From the NCBI GenBank assembly GCA_002315825.1, contig DCIC01000045.1, forward strand, positions 1 to 8,001: a stretch of DNA of 8,001 nucleotides, read 5' to 3'. The notes under the pieces are model-generated. The model had not been told where the DNA came from and ran no database searches. It was given only the letters and a program-made list of their open reading frames with translations. Below are positions 6,947 through 8,001 of this stretch, one piece after another (the first letter of the stretch is position 1; each line of letters opens with the position of its first letter). Source of the DNA: Bacteroidales bacterium UBA1736. Its GTDB lineage: Bacteria; Bacteroidota; Bacteroidia; Bacteroidales; UBA932. A program made the position numbers and the translations under genes.

Positions 6947-7735
6947 ATGAAGGAATATTTACGCGAAAGAGACAGGCAGGAAAGGGCTGCGAGGACGACC
7001 GGCATCGCCCTTGCGCTCGTTGTGCACGCCATTGCGGCGGTCATTGTCTTCAGCAGCGGCCTCAAGTACCTTGACCCTCCCCCTCCCGAGAACACTTTCC
7101 TTATGGATTTCTCGCAGGAAGAGGAAGAAATAGTCAAAATCAAGCCCCAGCCCAGAGGCTCTCAGCCAAGGGCGAAAGAAGTGGACAGGACCAAGGCCAT
7201 CAATCTTGTCCAGAAGTCGGAGTCCCCGTACAAGGCAGTAGCCAAGAACAATGCGACTCCGGCGACAGCTCCCGATGATTTCGGAGACATCGACACTCCC
7301 ACTCCGGAGCAGGAGACCAAGCTCGACCCCAGGGCGTCATTCCCGGGAATGGCAAAGAAAGACACCTCCACCACTGCTCCCCACAGCGCGGAAGAAGCTT
7401 CGGACAAGTTCAAGGCAGGGCAGAGCGACGGCAACACCCGGGTCGGCAAGACGGACGGCACTCCCAATGCCCATCTCAAGGGCAGAAATACAGTGGGAAG
7501 CCTCCCCCGCCCGGCATACAATGTGCAGCAGAGCGGAGTCGTCGTGGTGTCCATCTGGGTTGACCAGTACGGCAAGGTCCAGAAAGCCCAGCCCGGTGCA
7601 CAGGGGACAACAGTAACAGACAAAACATTATGGGCAGCTGCAAGAAAGGCTGCAATGGAGTCACATTTCGACCAGAGCGGTGACGCTCCGGCACTCCAGG
7701 AAGGAACAATTACATACGTATTCAAATTAAAGTAA
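6947..7735 (+). CDS. tonB: TonB-family energy transducer
   Basis: TonB spans the inner membrane and periplasm and passes energy from ExbB/ExbD to outer-membrane receptors. The 262 residues have a charged cytoplasmic start (MKEYLRERDRQERAAR), one membrane helix at about 17-38, a long disordered periplasmic linker (about 43-180), and a C-terminal TonB domain (about 180-262) with VGSLPRPAYNV, VVVVSIWVDQYGKV and the final strand TITYVFKLK. His27 in LALVVHAIAA matches the helix histidine (His20) important in E. coli TonB, which supports coupling to the motor. DPPPPEN follows the helix, but the linker is rich in Thr, Ser, Lys and Asp rather than in the Pro-Lys and Pro-Glu repeats of enteric TonB. 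The ATG at 6947 has a close AAGGG upstream. The TAA stop shares its last base with the next start. A TolA-like role is a less likely alternative. Confidence 0.92.
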   Translation: MKEYLRERDRQERAARTTGIALALVVHAIAAVIVFSSGLKYLDPPPPENTFLMDFSQEEEEIVKIKPQPRGSQPRAKEVDRTKAINLVQKSESPYKAVAKNNATPATAPDDFGDIDTPTPEQETKLDPRASFPGMAKKDTSTTAPHSAEEASDKFKAGQSDGNTRVGKTDGTPNAHLKGRNTVGSLPRPAYNVQQSGVVVVSIWVDQYGKVQKAQPGAQGTTVTDKTLWAAARKAAMESHFDQSGDAPALQEGTITYVFKLK

Positions 7736-8001
7736 TGGACAATTACAAGAAAGAGGGAGGCGACAAGAGTTTCGCTCCCGAAAACAGAGAATTCAGACCT
7801 AGACGCAATTCAAACTTTGGAAACAGACCCCGCAGAAGCTACGGTGACAGACCCGCTTCAGAAGGCAGTTCAGAGCGCAGACCCTACAGCGGTGAGCGCA
7901 GATCATTCAGCTCTGACAGACCGCGCAGAAGCTATGGCGACAGACCCGCTTCTGAAGGCAGCTCAGAGCGCAGGCCCTACAGCGGCGAGCGCAGATCATT
8001 C
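7735..8001 (+). CDS. Arginine-rich repeat N-terminus of a protein cut by the window edge, possibly RluB-type pseudouridine synthase (partial)
   Basis: The ATG at 7735-7737 overlaps the tonB stop by one base (TAATG), and 89 codons stay open to the edge. The visible part is low-complexity: 20 of 89 residues are arginine, with regularly spaced Tyr/Phe, Gly, Ser and acidic residues and no hydrophobic segment or signal peptide, so it is probably cytoplasmic and disordered. Residues 1-20 are unique, 21-30 (RPRRNSNFGN) look like a degenerate unit, and from 31 a 31-residue unit repeats. Such arginine-rich tails usually bind RNA. Bacteroidota RluB-type 23S rRNA pseudouridine synthases commonly carry this kind of N-terminal extension, which is my best guess; an RNA helicase or other RNA-binding protein is also possible. 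No catalytic domain is visible, so the product is unproven. The one-base overlap suggests coupling to tonB. Confidence 0.6.
   Translation, partial: MDNYKKEGGDKSFAPENREFRPRRNSNFGNRPRRSYGDRPASEGSSERRPYSGERRSFSSDRPRRSYGDRPASEGSSERRPYSGERRSF
7825..8001 (+). repeat. 93-base in-frame tandem repeat (31 residues), at least 1.9 copies
   Basis: Copy 1 is 7825-7917 and copy 2 starts at 7918 and runs off the window after 84 bases. The 28 comparable residues are identical, while 7 of 84 bases differ, all at third codon positions without changing the amino acid. Each unit splits into four related pieces that end in an acidic residue and are followed by arginine: RPRRSYGD, RPASEGSSE, RRPYSGE and RRSFSSD. 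Confidence 0.95.

Noticed and set aside
7162..7725. Open frame of 187 codons on the minus strand, antisense to tonB
   Set aside because: It is the shadow of the tonB frame. The translation (many Cys, Trp, Pro, Val, Ser) shows no domain, and tonB is well supported by its helix histidine and C-terminal domain.

Overview
This window looks like chromosomal core DNA from a member of the Bacteroidota, most likely the order Bacteroidales, of moderate GC content. The evidence is a Bat (Bacteroides aerotolerance) operon in its usual gene order, a TonB protein and ExbB of the Bacteroidales type, and a near-perfect Bacteroidota promoter (TTTG, 19-base spacer, TAnnTTTG) upstream of exbB. I found no tRNA, rRNA, insertion sequence, CRISPR array or phage gene, and nothing that looks recently transferred.

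The left part (1-4885) is one tightly packed operon on the minus strand. Read in transcription order it encodes a MoxR-type AAA+ ATPase (4885-3893), a DUF58 protein (3881-2988), a membrane-anchored protein of unknown function with a periplasmic N-terminal part and a cytoplasmic C-terminal domain (2983-2018), BatA (2004-1018), BatB (1021-20), and the first codons of a further gene overlapping batB by 4 bases, which by position should be batC. Gaps are 11, 4 and 13 bases, followed by two 4-base overlaps. The MoxR ATPase is thought to act as a chaperone-like partner of the von Willebrand factor A (vWA) proteins. DUF58, BatA and BatB all keep the metal-binding DxSxS motif. The system acts at the inner membrane and has been linked to envelope integrity and stress tolerance, but its molecular task is not settled.

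At 4886-4905 only 20 bases separate the moxR start from the divergent start of truA (4906-5697), the tRNA pseudouridine-38/39/40 synthase. A TAnnTTTG box ends 4 bases before the truA start codon, so truA mRNA may have almost no leader.

The right part (5787-8001) is a plus-strand operon of exbB, exbD and tonB, plus a downstream gene cut by the window edge. ExbB and ExbD form the proton-driven motor and TonB passes the energy to outer-membrane receptors. The final gene starts inside the tonB stop codon and begins with an arginine-rich tandem repeat of 31 residues. It resembles the low-complexity N-terminal extensions seen on Bacteroidota RluB-type pseudouridine synthases, but the catalytic part is outside the window.

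No convincing undescribed system is present. The points most worth a second look are the protein-level conservation of the arginine-rich repeat, the missing ExbB transmembrane glutamate, the very short moxR/truA divergent region, and the unassigned Bat-operon gene.
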